Of a DNA stretch of 35,720 bases, positions 33,464 through 35,720 are shown one piece after another. The notes under the pieces were generated by a model. The model had not been told where the DNA came from and did not search any database. It saw nothing but the letters and a program-made list of their open reading frames with translations. Every line of letters begins with the position of its first letter. Within the stretch, counting starts at the first letter, position 1. Made by a program: the position numbers and the translations under genes. Source of the DNA: Oscillospiraceae bacterium (lineage in GTDB: Bacteria > Bacillota > Clostridia > Oscillospirales > Oscillospiraceae); the NCBI GenBank assembly GCA_017549125.1, contig JAFYVL010000070.1:1-35720 (forward strand). The letters are read 5' to 3'.

Positions 33464-34930
33464 ATGTATTTTATCGGTGTGGATCTTGGTTCTACCAACA
33501 TTAAGGTAGCCATTTACAGCAAGGATATGAAGCTGGTGGATCGTCAGAGCTATCCTGTGGAGTACATCCGCAAGAACGGCTTTGTGGAGTTCGATGCAGA
33601 CCTGTACTGCCAGAACATCATGAATCTGATCGGCTCTATGGTTAGAAGCAACAATGTGCCTGCAGACGATGTGGCACAGATCACCTTCACCGGTCAGGCA
33701 GAATCTTTGGTAGTGCTGAACAAGGGCGGCAATACCATGATGAATGCCATTTCCTGGATGGACGAGCGTAGTGTCCAGGAGTGCGAGACCTTGTCTGAGA
33801 AGTTCTCCCATGAGGTCATTGAAGCAACCACCGGTCAGATGGCAGTTCTGCCCACCTGGCCTGCTACTAAGATCCTGTGGCTGAAATCCAATCGCCCCGA
33901 GATCTATGACCATGCAGCTACTTATATGATGCTGAAGGACTTTGTAGTTTATAAGCTCACCGGTAAGATGGTGGCAGATATGTCCATCGCTACCTTTACC
34001 TTCTATTTTGATATTTATGAGAAGAAGTACTGGACGGAAATGCTGGATGCCATCGGCGTTCAGGAGAGCCAGCTGCCGCCTCTGGTAGAGCCTTGCACCG
34101 TGGCAGGCTGCTTGAACGCAGAAGCCGCCAAGGCTATGGGTCTGAGCCAGAATGCCAAGGTCAACGTGGGTACGCTGGATCACTTCACCGGCATGGTAGG
34201 TACCGGCAATGTGCAGATGGGCGGCATGACCCTGTCCACCGGCACCGTTATGGCGCTGACTACCATGGCTGCTGAGCCCTGCCCCAGAGATTCCGGCATC
34301 GCTATGCACTATGGCTTCCGTCCCGATACCCATATTATGCTGCCTGTAGCAGAGTCCGGCGGCGCATCTTTGGAGTGGTTCCGCCGCACCTGTATGGCTG
34401 ACATTTCCTACGACCAGATGAACAAGGAATTGCTGTCTCGTGACCTGCCCAATAATCTGATCTTCCTGCCCTTCCTGGTGGGTACCAACTCTCCCGAGTT
34501 TGATACGGATGCCAGCGGCCTGTTCTACGGCCTGCGTCAGGAGAGCGACGTGTACGATATGGCCTGCGCTGTGATGGAGGGTGTTGCCTTCATGCTCCGC
34601 AAGAATTGCGACCATATCCGTGCCAAGGGTACTGAAATTTCCTATATCATCGCCACCGGCGGCGGCGCAAAGAGCCCCATCTGGTGCCAGCTGCAGGCGG
34701 ATATCACCGGCCTGCCTGTGGTTATCCCCACAGAGAAGGAAGCTGCTTGCCTGGGCTGCGCCATCATCGGTGCTGTGTCCGAGGGTATCTATAGTGATTA
34801 CCAGGAGGCTGCTGACAAGATCATCTCCTTCCAGCACCGCTATGAGCCTGTAAACCATGCCAAGTATGAAGCCAAGTACCAGAAGTACTGCGCCCTGTAC
34901 GAAGCTATGCTGAAAATCACCAGAATGTAA
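33464..34930 (+). CDS. FGGY-family sugar kinase (xylulokinase-like)
   Basis: The 488-residue protein has the two actin-like ATPase domains of FGGY kinases: IGVDLGSTNIKVAIYS at the start, FTGQAESLVVL, SWMDERS, the catalytic Asp in GTLDHFTGMVGTG, GGMTLSTGTVMALTT and the C-terminal ATGGGAKSPIWCQLQADITG followed by EAACLGCAIIGA. Length is normal for the family. It phosphorylates a pentose or related sugar with ATP; the exact sugar cannot be told and no transporter or isomerase lies next to it. AGGAGGG precedes the ATG. Confidence 0.9.
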   Translation: MYFIGVDLGSTNIKVAIYSKDMKLVDRQSYPVEYIRKNGFVEFDADLYCQNIMNLIGSMVRSNNVPADDVAQITFTGQAESLVVLNKGGNTMMNAISWMDERSVQECETLSEKFSHEVIEATTGQMAVLPTWPATKILWLKSNRPEIYDHAATYMMLKDFVVYKLTGKMVADMSIATFTFYFDIYEKKYWTEMLDAIGVQESQLPPLVEPCTVAGCLNAEAAKAMGLSQNAKVNVGTLDHFTGMVGTGNVQMGGMTLSTGTVMALTTMAAEPCPRDSGIAMHYGFRPDTHIMLPVAESGGASLEWFRRTCMADISYDQMNKELLSRDLPNNLIFLPFLVGTNSPEFDTDASGLFYGLRQESDVYDMACAVMEGVAFMLRKNCDHIRAKGTEISYIIATGGGAKSPIWCQLQADITGLPVVIPTEKEAACLGCAIIGAVSEGIYSDYQEAADKIISFQHRYEPVNHAKYEAKYQKYCALYEAMLKITRM

Positions 34931-34980
34931 TATACCTTCTCCTTTGGAGAAGGGGGACCGCTTGCGGTGGATGAGGCATA
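34931..34980. repeat. Short interspersed palindrome (CCTTCTCC-TTT-GGAGAAGG type)
   Basis: CCTTCTCCTTTGGAGAAGG is followed by GGGACCGCTTGCGGTGGATGAGG, a string I recognise as a repeat frequent in gut Clostridia. It sits between the kinase gene and its terminator. Confidence 0.55.
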
Positions 34981-34982
34981 TT

Positions 34983-35020
34983 AAACGGGAGTGTTCAAGA
35001 ACGAACACTCCCGTTTTCTT
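34983..35020. terminator. Bidirectional terminator between convergent genes
   Basis: Arms AAACGGGAGTGTTC and GAACACTCCCGTTT enclose AAGAAC, with T-rich sequence on the right and A-rich on the left. It serves the kinase gene and the minus-strand regulator gene. Confidence 0.85.
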
Positions 35021-35381
35021 ATTTTTGAATATGTTTTTTGATGGCATTGAGGGATTCGTCGCTGATGGCATGTTCCAGTTTGCAGGCATCCTCCGATGCC
35101 ACCGCCGGGTCAACACCCAAACTGACTAAAAACTGGGTCAAGATGGTATGCCGCTCGAAGATCTTCTGGGCGATCTTCAAACCTTCCTCGGTCAGCGTAA
35201 TATAGCCGTCCTTGCTTACTTCAATGTAGCCGCCGTTCTTCAAAAGACCCACCGCACGGCTGACGCTGGGCTTGGAGTAGCCCATGTGTTCACTGACATC
35301 GATGGAGCGTACATGACCGTTCTTCTTCAGAAGAACATGAATGGTCTCCAAATACATTTCACCGGATTCTTGAATGTGCAT
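35019..35381 (-). CDS. DtxR/MntR-family metal-dependent transcriptional regulator
   Basis: The 120-residue protein has the winged helix of the family (about 1-62, with SIDVSEHMGYSKPSVSRAV) and the dimer/metal domain EEGLKIAQKIFERHTILTQFL followed by DACKLEHAIS. E8 and E11 near the N-terminus, the His of FERH and the E-x-x-C-x-x-E-H segment match positions known to bind manganese or iron in MntR-like proteins. There is no FeoA/SH3-like C-terminal domain, so it is of the short MntR type. A perfect AAAGGAGGTGG precedes the ATG. Its regulated transporter genes are not in the window. Confidence 0.9.
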   Translation of the reverse strand: MHIQESGEMYLETIHVLLKKNGHVRSIDVSEHMGYSKPSVSRAVGLLKNGGYIEVSKDGYITLTEEGLKIAQKIFERHTILTQFLVSLGVDPAVASEDACKLEHAISDESLNAIKKHIQK

Positions 35382-35403
35382 TGCGCTCCACCTCCTTTAG
35401 CCT

Positions 35404-35433
35404 ATTATAACACAGAGAAAGGGGGTCTGTAAA
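35404..35433 (-). promoter_or_regulatory. Promoter of the MntR-like gene
   Basis: TTTACA (35428-35433), an 18-base spacer and a perfect TATAAT (35404-35409) give a leader of about 15 bases that holds only the ribosome binding site. Confidence 0.7.
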
Positions 35434-35720
35434 GCCCTTAAGTGGCAGAGGTCAATAAAGCCGTCAAGACAAGCAACTCGACCCCGAAGTGTATGTGGAT
35501 ACTCGAGGGGGGAGCGATGGGAGCGCCGCCAGTGGCGGAAAAAGCGACCTGAGCGAGTGGCAGCGGTCGGCAGAATGTGTGTCCGCTCCGTCGGGCATAC
35601 ATTCTGCCGGGCACCGCAACAGGATCGAGTTGTGCAGTAAGTCAAAACACCTTGCGTAGCAAGCGTTTTTACTAGCTATGGTCTTACGGAATGCTGAGGA
35701 CAGCATTCCCTACAATAGAA
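35434..35720. other. Gene-free, hairpin-rich end of the window
   Basis: I see no convincing gene in these 287 bases. Clear palindromes are GGCAGAATGTGTGTCC/GGGCATACATTCTGCC (about 35571-35612), CGCCGCCAGTGGCG (about 35524-35537) and GGAATGCTG/CAGCATTCC (about 35690-35709). The string may be the start of a structured RNA or a repeat cluster that continues beyond the window. Confidence 0.4.

Noticed and set aside
35464-35706. Minus-strand frame of 80 codons
   Set aside because: It translates palindromic repeat sequence, is rich in Ser, Cys and Arg and has no supported start.

Overview
The window looks like chromosome from a strictly anaerobic Bacillota of class Clostridia, probably a gut Oscillospirales-type organism. 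The signs are four T-box leaders, strong AGGAGG-type ribosome binding sites, two ferredoxin-dependent 2-oxoacid oxidoreductases, and palindromic repeats of a kind common in gut Firmicutes. No rRNA, tRNA, CRISPR array or phage structural gene was seen.

The core (1-23.7 kb) is a set of units each led by a T-box. Aligning the four leaders on a shared NYTYC(C/G)GAG string just 3' of the specifier gives four different specifier codons. CTG (Leu) precedes a LeuA-like gene that overlaps an isomerase-like/acyl-CoA ligase fusion (minus strand, 1-4.1 kb). ATC (Ile) precedes an HTH-cupin-acyl-CoA ligase fusion (4.2-6.9 kb). GTC (Val) precedes a paralogous fusion, a P-loop NTPase, a four-subunit 2-ketoisovalerate-type ferredoxin oxidoreductase and a leucine/valine dehydrogenase (6.95-13.9 kb). 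TTC (Phe) precedes an acyl/aryl-CoA ligase, indolepyruvate-type oxidoreductase (IorAB), a PaaK-like ligase, a double-ACT protein, an aminotransferase and a ComB-like protein (15.8-23.7 kb).

T-boxes switch genes on when the cognate amino acid is scarce. I therefore infer that this is an anabolic salvage system, not amino acid fermentation. Scavenged isovalerate, 2-methylbutyrate, isobutyrate and phenylacetate would be activated to CoA thioesters, reductively carboxylated by the ferredoxin oxidoreductases to 2-oxoacids, and aminated to Leu, Ile, Val and Phe. The chemistry has precedent in rumen bacteria and methanogens. The four-way T-box control, the enzyme/regulator fusions and the LeuA-like protein with a degenerate active site are the parts that look new.

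Between the Val and Phe units lie an amidohydrolase and a radical SAM protein in convergent orientation (13.95-15.6 kb). After the Phe operon come a decayed Ser/Thr kinase fragment and a membrane-anchored zinc-ribbon protein (23.8-25.3 kb). An AT-rich accessory region (25.3-33.3 kb) holds a secreted 1999-residue Rhs/YD-repeat protein with a compositionally distinct C-terminal tip and three small membrane proteins separated by degenerate palindromic repeats. The right end carries an FGGY sugar kinase, an MntR/DtxR-type regulator and about 340 bases of gene-free, hairpin-rich sequence.
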